NCBI RefSeq assembly: GCF_003813775.1
Contig: NZ_RPDH01000002.1
Coordinates: 2,046,001 to 2,110,000 of the forward strand
Direction: 5' to 3'
DNA length: 64,000 bases
Source of the DNA: Chitinophaga lutea
GTDB lineage: Bacteria; Bacteroidota; Bacteroidia; Chitinophagales; Chitinophagaceae
Positions within the stretch are counted from its first letter, which is position 1. Every line of letters begins with the position of its first letter. The notes beneath the pieces are model-generated. The model was given only the letters and a program-made list of their open reading frames with translations, was not told the DNA's origin and searched no databases. Positions 43,291 to 52,227 of the stretch are shown here, piece by piece. A program made the translations under genes and the position numbers.

Positions 43291-44799
43291 TTAAGCCGTC
43301 TTGATCTCGTGCAACAATTTCTCAAAATCCAAAAACTCCGCCGTGGTCACCAGCGCGCTCATGCTCACGCCCAATATGCCGTGCATATTGAGGTTCTGGC
43401 CGGTGAGGTATAAATTCGACAGTTTGGTGCGCGGCGAAATGAGCGTGCGCAGCGGGTCATTGCTGTCTTTCATGATACCGTACATCGAGCCGTCGCTTGT
43501 GCCGATATAATCGCGGAAAGAAAGCGGCGTGGCCACGTAATAACTCTGGATGCACTGCCGCAGCACGGGGAAACGTTTCTCCACCATGTCGAGCACCTTT
43601 TCGGCCTTTTCTTTCTTGAACGCTTCATAATCTTCCCCGCGGCTCACCTCGTTGGATACGGTGTTGAATGTATCTCCCCAGGGCTCCACGTCGCTGATGT
43701 GCATGTACGACATGATCGACAGGGCGTTGGCGAACCGGTGGTCTTTCGCTTCGGGTGAAATGAACATGGCGTAACTGCCGGGCCACTCCGCAGGCGAACA
43801 TTTGACGCTGCCCCACACGCTCTCCAGCTCATGGTAATAGTAGTTGTAGTTCATATGCGGGAACATGCCGGGTTTCAGCACGGCGTTCACCATCAGCGCG
43901 GAGGTGGAGTTTTCGAGCGATTTCACGCGGCTGCGGTATGCCTGGCGGATAGTATCGCTTTCCAGCATGTCGAGCGTATTGGCAGGGTGTGCGTTGGAAA
44001 TAAAGTGGCTGCCGGTAAACCGTTTCCCTTCGGCCGTTTCCACGTATTGCACCTCCTTCCCTTCCGCCACGATCTTTTTCACCTGCTGATGTTTCAGGAT
44101 GGTGCCGCCGTTTTCGAGGATGCTGCGGGCCAGCCATTTCCCGATCTGCGACCCGCCGTTCACGCACTTCCACGAACTTTCGATGTAACTGTTGAGCACC
44201 AGCGCATGCACGTACATGGGCGTTTTGCCTTCCACGCCGGCATACAGCGGGTTGTTGGCGGCCAGCACCTCCGTGAGGCGGCGGTTGGTGCTCAGGCTGT
44301 TGATATATTCGGCGGCATCGATACCGAGCACACTTTCCTTTTCTTCAAAACCACCCATCCGCAGGTTGTACAACGGGAACTTGTCGCAGATGTGGCGAAG
44401 CATGTTACAGTATTCTCGGAGGGCCTTTTCTTCACCGGGAAAGTCCTTCAGCAGGCCCTGGATGAAATTCTCGTAGCCCTGCGCCATTTTGTACTCTTTG
44501 GGGTCGCCATGGAACGCGATGCGGTCGAAACAATCCATGTCGAGCCGCTTCAGGTTGAGCTTGTCCATGATGCCCAGGTAGCGGAATATCTGGTAGAGAT
44601 TCTGCCCGGGCTCCAGGCCGCCCACGTAGTGAACGCCGGAGTCGAACACGGTTTTATCGCGACTGAAAGTCTGCAAACACCCGCCGATCTGTTTATTCTT
44701 TTCCAGCACGCACACTTTGTAGCCGTTCTTGCTCAGAATCGCCCCACAGGTCAAACCGCCCAGGCCACTGCCGATGATCACCACATCGTATCTATGCAT
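43291..44799 (-). CDS. phytoene desaturase / carotenoid isomerase-like FAD oxidoreductase
   Basis: 502 residues. The N-terminal dinucleotide-binding loop is VVIIGSGLGGLTCGAIL (about 6-22). The C-terminal flavin block is LYLTGQNLNMHGILGVSMSALVTTAEF (about 465-491). Homologs act on long polyenes (phytoene desaturases, CrtISO). Aryl polyenes are polyenes too, so a desaturation or cis-trans isomerisation step is plausible. Its end overlaps nothing, but its start overlaps the exporter fusion by 8 bases. Confidence 0.82.
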   Translation of the reverse strand: MHRYDVVIIGSGLGGLTCGAILSKNGYKVCVLEKNKQIGGCLQTFSRDKTVFDSGVHYVGGLEPGQNLYQIFRYLGIMDKLNLKRLDMDCFDRIAFHGDPKEYKMAQGYENFIQGLLKDFPGEEKALREYCNMLRHICDKFPLYNLRMGGFEEKESVLGIDAAEYINSLSTNRRLTEVLAANNPLYAGVEGKTPMYVHALVLNSYIESSWKCVNGGSQIGKWLARSILENGGTILKHQQVKKIVAEGKEVQYVETAEGKRFTGSHFISNAHPANTLDMLESDTIRQAYRSRVKSLENSTSALMVNAVLKPGMFPHMNYNYYYHELESVWGSVKCSPAEWPGSYAMFISPEAKDHRFANALSIMSYMHISDVEPWGDTFNTVSNEVSRGEDYEAFKKEKAEKVLDMVEKRFPVLRQCIQSYYVATPLSFRDYIGTSDGSMYGIMKDSNDPLRTLISPRTKLSNLYLTGQNLNMHGILGVSMSALVTTAEFLDFEKLLHEIKTA

Positions 44800-47700
44800 A
44801 TTGCTCGCTGAATGAATGTTTAATAATAAAAATCACGTTCGATGTGTACCGCGTGTTATCGATCTGCTCCACGGTGGCCCCGTTCCGTTCCACAATGGCG
44901 CGGAGGGCCCTGGAGGAGAAAAACGACAACGGTTCGCCGTCCGTTTTGTTGAAGCCCAGCAGTTTGGTGCTGAACAGCTCGGTGAGCCGCGTGCCTTTGT
45001 GCCGTTCTTTCAGGTCGGCATCGCCGTCGCGCACGATGATCACGCCACCGGGATTCAGTTTGCTGATGCACTGCTGCAGCAGCTTTTCCTGTGCTTCCGG
45101 CTGCAGGTAATGCAGCACGTCGAGTATCACGAATGCGTCCTGGTGCTCCAGGGTATACTGCGTGATGTCGGCGGCTTCAAACCGGATATGTTCGTTGCGG
45201 AGGTAACAATGCTGCGCCACCGCAATTTTTTCTTCGTCATAGTCTACTCCCAGTATCTGCCGTTCCGCGCTCAGGAAATGCAGCATGTAACTCATAAACC
45301 CGTAGCCGCAGCCGATGTCCATGATTTTGCCGGATTTGGGCAGCAGGTTATGGAACAGGCTGTAGTTGTCTTCGAGTTTGGTTTTGATGCGCATGTACCA
45401 CTCCAGCACGGGGCCTTTGTAAAGATACTGGTAAATCAGCTGCTCGCGGTAATAGGCGGGCGTTTCGATTTCCTTCCGCAGCTGCTCGTATTCCTGTTTG
45501 AAATAACGGCTGATCATGCGGGTGCGGGTGCTGTAGTTATCGCCCCACCGTTTGTCGTCGGGCGCGATGCGCGGCAGGTACTTCATCGTAACGATGCCGT
45601 CTTTGAGCAGGAAATCGTTTTTAGACATGGTATAGGCCGTGCCGTGGATGACGGCGGGCAGAATGTCGAGCTGCAGCTGTTCGGCGAGGTAAAACGCGCC
45701 TTTGTGGAACCGTTTGATGCTCGCATCGGTGGAACGGGTGCCTTCGGGGTAAATCACGATGGAATAGCCGTTGTTCACCCGGTCGCGCAGCTTTTCGATG
45801 CTGCCTTCCACCCCTTCGGCCACCGGGTAATAGTCGGCCATCTTCACCACGTAACCGAACAGCGGCGAATTGTACACCCACTGGTTGGTAAGCAGCACCA
45901 CGTTCGGGTGCATGGCGGTGGACATGAGAATATCGAGGAAACTCTGGTGATTGCTGATCACCACCGCGGGTTTCTTGAAATCCTCACCCGTGGTGTTGAT
46001 GGTGCGCTTGCGGATATTGCCCATGATGTGCAGCAAACTCCAGGTAAACCACGATAATATCCAGTGATAGATCTTTTTGCCCTTTTCGATGTTGAAGGGG
46101 TTGATACGCGTGAGCAACACCCCCAGGATGGTAAGCAGCACCGCTCCCATCGCATAATAGAAAAACGCGAACATGGATTTGCTCCAGCTCCAGAGTTTCC
46201 AGGGCGGCCGCATTTTTTTGACGCGGTTGGTGATGAGCCAGTTGAAAAACAGGGGAATGAGCACCTGCGAAGTGAGCACCACGCTCATGATGCCGATCAC
46301 CGCAATCAGCGCAATGGAGCGCAGGGACGGATGTTTGGCGAAGATGAGCACCCCCAGCCCGAGGATGGTGGTAATGGCGGAAAAGAAGATGGATGATTTG
46401 AACGACGGCAGATGTTTGCTGCCGGACTTGTATTCCTGCTGCAGCCCGTCCATCGTAAAAATGCTGTAGTCGTCGCCCAAACCGAATATGAAGGTAGACA
46501 GGATGATGTTGACGATGTTGAAAGGAATACCGAACAGCCCCATGATACCGAGTATCCACACCCAGCTGATGAGCATCGGGATGAAGGTGATCAGCGCCAG
46601 TTCTATCCGCCCGTAACTCAGCAGCAGCGCGAAAAACACGAGCAGCGAGGTCATCCAGGCGATGGTATTGAATTCTTCGCGGACAACTTCCGCGAGGCGG
46701 TTGGCGGTATATTGTTTGTCGAATACCACCGTGCCGGGCTGTTTTTCCAGCGCGGCATACACGGCGTCTTTCTGCGCGGGATCCACTTTCAGCAGGCTCA
46801 CCACGGAAGCGCCCGTGTTTTTCACCGTCACAAAATCGCTTACGCCATTCACCTGCATCAGCGGCGATTGCTCCGGAGGCACAGGCGTATAGTCTTTCGA
46901 CAGCATGGCGGCAAACGCGTCGAATGCGGCCGGTTTGAATTTATAACGGTCGCCTTCCGTGCGCAGCGTTTGTAGAAGGCGCGCTTGTTTTTCCGGTGTC
47001 CAGTAAGCTTTCCAGCGGGCGATACGTTGCGCCTGTTCCTGCTCCGACAGTACCAGGTTGCCGGTGCCGCTCACCTGTTTGACGATGCCTTTGTCCACCA
47101 GCGCCTGCATGGCCGCGCCGGTCGCTTCACGGTGTCGCAGCGCCTCCCCGAGGGTTTTACCTTCGGAGATCATGTAGACCGATTGCGCCGTGAAAGCATT
47201 GAGTTTGTTGAGCTGTGCTTCCGCCCGCTGCAAATGTTCCGGCATGAAGTTCATCCGCATCATGTCGCTCTCGAACGTCACGTTGCGGGCGGTAAAGAAA
47301 AACACAACGGTCAGGGCGAAGATGCCCATTACCAGGTATTTGTTGCGCTCTGGTCGCCAGTTGGATAATTTGTCGATGAGGTTATGCTTTGCCGCAGCGG
47401 GCGCAGCACTGCCGGCGGCGATGAGATGCGGCAGGATGATGAGGGAAAACAGCGAGGCCCCGATGAGGCTGAAGGCGGCAAACAGGCCAATGTCCTGCAG
47501 CATGGGCGACTGTACGAATTGCAGGCAGAGGAAACCGCCCACCGTGGTGAAGCTCCCCACCGTCATGGGCGTGGCCAGGTCTTTGATCACCAGCCGGATG
47601 TCCGGCAAATGGCGGTGATGATTGAATACATGCAGGGAATAGTTGACGGCGATGCCCAGCACCACACAGCCTGCCCCCAGCGCGATCACGGAAATCTGCC

Positions 47701-48658
47701 CTTTGATGAGGTATACCACCGCCAGGGAGAACAACGCGCCGAATACCACGGGCAGCATCACCAGCAGCGGCGCGCGTTTTTTCCGGAAAAACAGGGCGAT
47801 GAGCACGATCAGCAGCAGCACGGTAATGCCTTGCGTGAAATACGTATCCTGCCGCAGCTGGGCCGCATTGCCCGCGGAAACGGCCGTAGCGCCGAAATAA
47901 CTGATGGCCCGCTGCGGGTGCTGCGTATGCAGCGAATCGATCAGCGCATCGAGGCCGGTCAGCAGCGGTTTGTTTTTACCCGTGGCGCCGGGCGGGAATT
48001 GCGGGGTGATGAACAGCAATACGGTGCGGTGGTCTTTCGAGATCACGAACCCGTTGTACAGTTCAAACTGTCCGCCCGCCTGCAGCTGGTCGAGTTTTTT
48101 CACGCCCAGCCAGCTGATGCCCACGGGGTCCGCCTGTATCATCTGTTTGAATACGAGGCCGGCGGGCGATAAAAGCGTATTGTAATTGTCCGCCACCTTA
48201 TGCGCCACGGCTTCCGGCGCAATGAGCGAATCGATGGCGGCGTAGTCTTTTTCTTCGAGGTAAACGGGCAGATGCTCCTGCACCGCGTGCATCAGTTCCA
48301 GCACCTGCGATTCATCGGTTTGCGCCTGTACGGATTTGATATAGGGCTGCAGGTCGGCCTGCTGCAGGCGGGCCCCGAAAACTTCCGCCAGCGCGGTGAG
48401 GCTGTCGGGCTCGGGGGCAGCGGTACTGTCCTGCTGCGCCAGCATCACCACCAGCTTGTCGGCAAACTTCGAGTTTTGCATGAACTGCTGCAGGTGGGCG
48501 ATCTTTTTATCCTGGGGCAGGACGCGGGTGATGTCTTCTTCGAGACTGATACGCGAGGCCAGCCATCCGCACAGGGCGAAGCAGCCCAGCGTAAACAGCC
48601 AGAGCAGCCATTTGCGGGTATTGAAAAAATTGTAAACCGATATAAATAAAGTGCCCAT
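44792..48658 (-). CDS. three-part fusion: MMPL/RND-type exporter, PlsC-like acyltransferase, SAM methyltransferase
   Basis: 1288 residues. Residues 1-830 form an RND/MMPL-type exporter with two sets of membrane segments (about 270-430 and 660-800) and large periplasmic loops. About 890-1040 is a 1-acylglycerol-3-phosphate acyltransferase domain with NHQSFLD (HX4D, about 901-907) and YPEGTRS (about 967-973). About 1105-1280 is a class I methyltransferase with MDIGCGYGF near 1114. Aryl-polyene clusters usually carry exporter, acyltransferase and methyltransferase as separate genes; here they form one chain. It could methylate or acylate the pigment at the membrane during export. Confidence 0.88.
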   Translation of the reverse strand: MGTLFISVYNFFNTRKWLLWLFTLGCFALCGWLASRISLEEDITRVLPQDKKIAHLQQFMQNSKFADKLVVMLAQQDSTAAPEPDSLTALAEVFGARLQQADLQPYIKSVQAQTDESQVLELMHAVQEHLPVYLEEKDYAAIDSLIAPEAVAHKVADNYNTLLSPAGLVFKQMIQADPVGISWLGVKKLDQLQAGGQFELYNGFVISKDHRTVLLFITPQFPPGATGKNKPLLTGLDALIDSLHTQHPQRAISYFGATAVSAGNAAQLRQDTYFTQGITVLLLIVLIALFFRKKRAPLLVMLPVVFGALFSLAVVYLIKGQISVIALGAGCVVLGIAVNYSLHVFNHHRHLPDIRLVIKDLATPMTVGSFTTVGGFLCLQFVQSPMLQDIGLFAAFSLIGASLFSLIILPHLIAAGSAAPAAAKHNLIDKLSNWRPERNKYLVMGIFALTVVFFFTARNVTFESDMMRMNFMPEHLQRAEAQLNKLNAFTAQSVYMISEGKTLGEALRHREATGAAMQALVDKGIVKQVSGTGNLVLSEQEQAQRIARWKAYWTPEKQARLLQTLRTEGDRYKFKPAAFDAFAAMLSKDYTPVPPEQSPLMQVNGVSDFVTVKNTGASVVSLLKVDPAQKDAVYAALEKQPGTVVFDKQYTANRLAEVVREEFNTIAWMTSLLVFFALLLSYGRIELALITFIPMLISWVWILGIMGLFGIPFNIVNIILSTFIFGLGDDYSIFTMDGLQQEYKSGSKHLPSFKSSIFFSAITTILGLGVLIFAKHPSLRSIALIAVIGIMSVVLTSQVLIPLFFNWLITNRVKKMRPPWKLWSWSKSMFAFFYYAMGAVLLTILGVLLTRINPFNIEKGKKIYHWILSWFTWSLLHIMGNIRKRTINTTGEDFKKPAVVISNHQSFLDILMSTAMHPNVVLLTNQWVYNSPLFGYVVKMADYYPVAEGVEGSIEKLRDRVNNGYSIVIYPEGTRSTDASIKRFHKGAFYLAEQLQLDILPAVIHGTAYTMSKNDFLLKDGIVTMKYLPRIAPDDKRWGDNYSTRTRMISRYFKQEYEQLRKEIETPAYYREQLIYQYLYKGPVLEWYMRIKTKLEDNYSLFHNLLPKSGKIMDIGCGYGFMSYMLHFLSAERQILGVDYDEEKIAVAQHCYLRNEHIRFEAADITQYTLEHQDAFVILDVLHYLQPEAQEKLLQQCISKLNPGGVIIVRDGDADLKERHKGTRLTELFSTKLLGFNKTDGEPLSFFSSRALRAIVERNGATVEQIDNTRYTSNVIFIIKHSFSEQYA

Positions 48659-48680
48659 CGGACAATAACTGATTGTAAAA

Positions 48681-49871
48681 TTAAGGGTTGCGTTTTTTCC
48701 GGAATGCCGCCAGCAGGGCGTACGATATGCCCCAGGCCAGCAGTCCCGCCGCCACCGCCAGCGTAATACTGCCGGTCACGTACTGGAAAATGTTCTGCCA
48801 CATCGATTCCACCGTCAGGCTTTTGCTGAAGATCACCCAGGTGGCGTCTTCCTTCACATACAGCCGGCCCGTCATAAAACTCAGGTACACGATCACCGGT
48901 ATCATCGGCGGGATGCTGATATTGGCCGCGATGATCACCAGCGCCTTGTTGAGGCGCAGCAGCGCCGCCATCACCAGCCCCACGATCATCTGGAAGCCCC
49001 AGATGGGCACAATGCCCATAAACACCCCGAAGCCGATGCTCAGGGCTTTGGTGGCGTTGCTCTCTTCCGGCGTCAGCAGCTGCTCGCGCACGAGTTGCCG
49101 CAGGCCGCCTTTCGAAAAAATGAAGCGGATGAAGTTGCGGGGATGGATGTATAAAAAGGCGATGGTCACCAGTACCGTATTCAGCACACTGATGCGGGAA
49201 AAATCGCGGAAAGGCCGGAAATGCGATACCCGCTCTTCCGCCGGCGGATAATACACCTGCACGGGCACCCATTCTATTTTAATGCCGCGCCATGAGCTTT
49301 TCACCAGCACTTCGATCTCGAATTCGTATTTGGTGCAGATGAACCACATCTTTTTCATGGCATGCAGCGGGTACAGGCGGTAACCGCTTTGCGTGTCGGG
49401 GCCCTTCAGCCCGGTTTCCACGTAAAACCAGAAGTTGGAGAACTTGTTGGCGAAGGTGTTCTTACCCGGCATGTTCTCCTGCTGCAGGTTGCGCGCGCCG
49501 ATGAGGATGGCCCTCGGCTTTTCCCTTACCTTATCGAAAAACGCCGGAAGATCGCTGGCGTAGTGCTGTCCGTCCGCATCGATGGTGATCACGTAATCGT
49601 AGCCGTGCGCCATGGCGTATTTGAAACCTCTGCGCAGGGCGATGCCCTTGCCGCGGTTGGGTTGATAGGCCAGCACGTTCACCTGCGGGAACTCCGCCAG
49701 CACCTGCGCCGTATGGTCGGTAGCGCCGTCGTTCACCACGATCACATGGCTGGTATAGGCTAACACATTCCGCAACACTTCGCCGAGGGTGCCGGCGTTG
49801 TTGTAAGTAGGTACCATCACACAGATTTTCTGCGTGCTGCACTGCGAATCGTATGGAGCGGTCTGCATCAT
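48681..49871 (-). CDS. family 2 glycosyltransferase fused to a DUF2062 membrane domain
   Basis: 396 residues. Residues 15-235 are a GT-A fold family 2 glycosyltransferase (VMVPTYNNAGTLGEVL, VNDGATDHT, TIDADGQHYASD with a DxD motif). Residues 250-390 contain a DUF2062 domain with several membrane segments (SIGFGVFMGIVPIWGFQMIVG). Aryl-polyene clusters often contain a similar glycosyltransferase that may prepare the outer-membrane anchor. The ATG follows the dehydratase stop codon without a gap. Confidence 0.88.
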   Translation of the reverse strand: MMQTAPYDSQCSTQKICVMVPTYNNAGTLGEVLRNVLAYTSHVIVVNDGATDHTAQVLAEFPQVNVLAYQPNRGKGIALRRGFKYAMAHGYDYVITIDADGQHYASDLPAFFDKVREKPRAILIGARNLQQENMPGKNTFANKFSNFWFYVETGLKGPDTQSGYRLYPLHAMKKMWFICTKYEFEIEVLVKSSWRGIKIEWVPVQVYYPPAEERVSHFRPFRDFSRISVLNTVLVTIAFLYIHPRNFIRFIFSKGGLRQLVREQLLTPEESNATKALSIGFGVFMGIVPIWGFQMIVGLVMAALLRLNKALVIIAANISIPPMIPVIVYLSFMTGRLYVKEDATWVIFSKSLTVESMWQNIFQYVTGSITLAVAAGLLAWGISYALLAAFRKKRNP

Positions 49872-50234
49872 TTATTTAAAAAGCCCCTGGAATTTCAGGA
49901 ACACCGTAGCGTCGTGTTTGATAACGGCGTTGGCTTTGACACCTTCTTCCGTTGTTTCGTATTTGATCTCAACGGTCACCTGCGGCGTCTGGCGCGGGTC
50001 GATCATGTTGAGGAACTTCATATTGGCGGCTTTTTTTACCAGCAGGTTCCGGCCCGTAACGCCGCTCAGCAGCTCCTGGATGGTTTGCATCATACAAACG
50101 CCCGGCACCACCGGCTGGTCGGGGAAATGGCCCTTAAAAATGGCATGGTCGCCATTCCAGGCAATGGTGGTGTGCACCACCTGCGCTTCAGGCTGCTGTT
50201 GTGCGATGACGGTATAAAATTTTCCTGCTAACAT
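49872..50234 (-). CDS. FabZ-like hotdog-fold 3-hydroxyacyl-ACP dehydratase
   Basis: 120 residues. HAIFKGHFPDQPVVPGV (about 30-46) matches the FabZ active-site region with its catalytic His. It removes water from 3-hydroxyacyl-ACP so that each cycle leaves a double bond, as needed for a polyene. The cluster has a second dehydratase at 59920-60342, and the two could act as a heterodimer, as described for aryl-polyene systems; that is inference. Overlaps the lipoprotein gene stop by one base. Confidence 0.85.
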   Translation of the reverse strand: MLAGKFYTVIAQQQPEAQVVHTTIAWNGDHAIFKGHFPDQPVVPGVCMMQTIQELLSGVTGRNLLVKKAANMKFLNMIDPRQTPQVTVEIKYETTEEGVKANAVIKHDATVFLKFQGLFK

Positions 50235-50860
50235 TATTTGTACACGCGTTGTGATGAAATATTGAATTTTACTTTTTTGTGCTGCACGAGGATACTGTCC
50301 GGCAAACCGTTCTTATAGTTCGTCATGAACACTTCCACCACCGGTTTGCGCCCGCCGTTCTCCACCCGCACCAGCTCCCGGCAGTCCATTGTGGTGATGT
50401 AATAAATATCGCCTTTCTGCAGTGGATAGGCCGTGTAGCGGTATCGCCCGTCGGTGAAAAACGTGGCGGTGGCGGTATCCTGGCGCATCAGTATCATCCC
50501 GAGATCTTTCCGCAGGGTTTTCACCACGGCTTTTTTATCCATTTTCGGCAACACGTAGTGTTTGGTGAAACGGCCGTCTTTCCCGAACTCGAAATCGAAA
50601 AACTTGATGCCGGTTTCCGTGAGGAACACCACGCGCATGCTGCCGTTATCCATCGGTTTGAACAGCAGCAGGCCGGAAAAGTGATGTTTCAGCACATCCA
50701 CCTGCGTATTGTAGAGCACCGTGCTGTCGAACCGCGGGCGGAACGGAGCGATGCAATCCGCATTCCCTTCCGTGCGCTGCAGGGAACGGTAGGCGGAGCC
50801 GCAGGAGGCCAGCAGGCACAGCAACGCCGGCAAAAGGCTATTTAAGCGCAAACAGTTCAT
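50234..50860 (-). CDS. pigment-cluster lipoprotein of unknown function
   Basis: 208 residues with a lipoprotein signal (LLCLLASC, Cys at about residue 20). The mature part is strand-rich (VLKHHFSGLLLFKPMDNGSMRVVFLTETGIKFFDFEF). Position next to the LolA-like carrier parallels the DUF3261-type lipoprotein of aryl-polyene clusters, which suggests a role in outer-membrane delivery. I do not recognise the family from sequence. Its start overlaps the LolA-like gene by 23 bases. Confidence 0.75.
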   Translation of the reverse strand: MNCLRLNSLLPALLCLLASCGSAYRSLQRTEGNADCIAPFRPRFDSTVLYNTQVDVLKHHFSGLLLFKPMDNGSMRVVFLTETGIKFFDFEFGKDGRFTKHYVLPKMDKKAVVKTLRKDLGMILMRQDTATATFFTDGRYRYTAYPLQKGDIYYITTMDCRELVRVENGGRKPVVEVFMTNYKNGLPDSILVQHKKVKFNISSQRVYK

Positions 50861-51470
50861 CGGGTATGGCTACGTTCGTTTCCTTCTGCACGAAACTGAT
50901 CACGGTATCGTCGCCGGACCGCTCATGCATGGTGATTTTCACAACAGACAGGTCTTTTTTATCCACCAGCAGGTCTATCGACGCAAAAAAATCTTTCATG
51001 CCTTTGGCCACCGGCGTCATCTGCAGCAGGTACGACTGCGGGCTCTCCAGCACCTTGGCCGAAAAGTCCTTATTCCCCAGCACATTCCCCTGCACGCAGT
51101 CGGCGGTGATTTTGCTGATCTGTTCGAACAGTTTATTGCCGCTGGCCGATATATTTTTATCCGTGCGCGCATCCTTGATACGGAAGTTTTTCCCGTTGAT
51201 CACCATCAGGTAATACGTGGGGGATGCATATTCCATGCGCACCTTATTTTCTTTTTTGAACCAGAACTTCCCTTTGCTCACCACCTTTTCAGACAGCATG
51301 CTCAGGTGTTTTTCCTGTACAAAATCGCTTTTGATCGTCTGGGTCTGCTGCGCGGCTTTTGCGAACTGCTGTTTGAACAGCTCCACATTCGCCACAGGCG
51401 TAAAACCCTTTTGCGCCGCGGCCTGCAGCGCCCATACCAGACAACATCCTAATAACATCCATCTACGCAT
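50838..51470 (-). CDS. LolA-like periplasmic carrier protein
   Basis: 210 residues with a signal peptide (cleavage near LQAAAQ, residue 19). The LolA/LolB half-barrel pattern is visible: IKSDFVQEKHLSMLSEKVVSKGKFWFKKENKVRMEY (about 46-81) and LLVDKKDLSVVKITMHE near 172. A cluster-specific LolA paralog is typical of aryl-polyene loci and probably moves the lipid-linked pigment across the periplasm. It overlaps the deacetylase end by 8 bases. Confidence 0.85.
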   Translation of the reverse strand: MRRWMLLGCCLVWALQAAAQKGFTPVANVELFKQQFAKAAQQTQTIKSDFVQEKHLSMLSEKVVSKGKFWFKKENKVRMEYASPTYYLMVINGKNFRIKDARTDKNISASGNKLFEQISKITADCVQGNVLGNKDFSAKVLESPQSYLLQMTPVAKGMKDFFASIDLLVDKKDLSVVKITMHERSGDDTVISFVQKETNVAIPDELFALK

Positions 51471-52227
51471 AAGCCGGTATTTTTAATAATTCATCGAGCC
51501 GCTTCAACACGTACCCTTCCCGCTTCAGCTGTTTGATGAGGGCGGGCAGGATTTTGGCCGTGGCGGCGGCGGTATCGTGAAAGAGGAAAATATCGCCGGG
51601 CGATATTTTGCGGGTCACTCTTTCGAATAATTGATCTTCTTCTTTGATAACGGTATCGAGCGAGCGGATGCTCCAGCCTACGGGCGTGAACCCGCCGGCC
51701 TTCACCGCACGCGCCAGCATGGGATTGGTAACCCCATAGGGAGGCCGGAACAGCAGGGGTTTAACACCCGCAGCGGCTTCGATGGCATCGTTGGCTTTTT
51801 GCAGTTCCTGCTTCATTTTCGAAGTGGGCAACAGGTCGAACAGCGTCTGGTGCGCATAACTGTGGTTACCGATCAGGTGGCCTTCTTCATGCGCGCGCCG
51901 CACCAGTCCGGGCGCCTCCGCCACGCGGTTGCCTATGAAAAAGAATGCGGCAGGCACCTGCTGCGCTTTCAGAATGTCGAGTATCTCCGCGGTGCCGCCG
52001 TTCACCGGCCCGTCGTCGAAACTGAGCGCTACCGCTTTTTCGCCGCCGGCGCCTTTGCACAGCACGTTCATGTAATAGTTGGAACCGACGTTGATGGCGC
52101 CCCAGGCATCGAGGCCGAGTTTGGCCAGCAGCACGGCGGGAAAGGCCAGCCAGAAATTCACACCGAGCAGCACCAGTGCCGCCATTACGGCGATAGCAAC
52201 ATATGTGACCACCCAGTGTTTCAGCAT
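51463..52227 (-). CDS. membrane-anchored polysaccharide deacetylase (NodB family)
   Basis: 254 residues from the Met at 52227, which overlaps the upstream stop by 7 bases (ATGCTGA); a longer frame lacks similarity in its first 47 residues. Two N-terminal membrane segments (about 5-45) are followed by a NodB domain: VALSFDDGPVNGG (catalytic Asp and metal Asp), NHSYAH (metal His pair) and RPPYGVTNP. It removes N- or O-acyl groups from a sugar. The role in the pigment cluster is unknown; it may trim a glycan or lipid anchor. Confidence 0.85.
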   Translation of the reverse strand: MLKHWVVTYVAIAVMAALVLLGVNFWLAFPAVLLAKLGLDAWGAINVGSNYYMNVLCKGAGGEKAVALSFDDGPVNGGTAEILDILKAQQVPAAFFFIGNRVAEAPGLVRRAHEEGHLIGNHSYAHQTLFDLLPTSKMKQELQKANDAIEAAAGVKPLLFRPPYGVTNPMLARAVKAGGFTPVGWSIRSLDTVIKEEDQLFERVTRKISPGDIFLFHDTAAATAKILPALIKQLKREGYVLKRLDELLKIPAYA

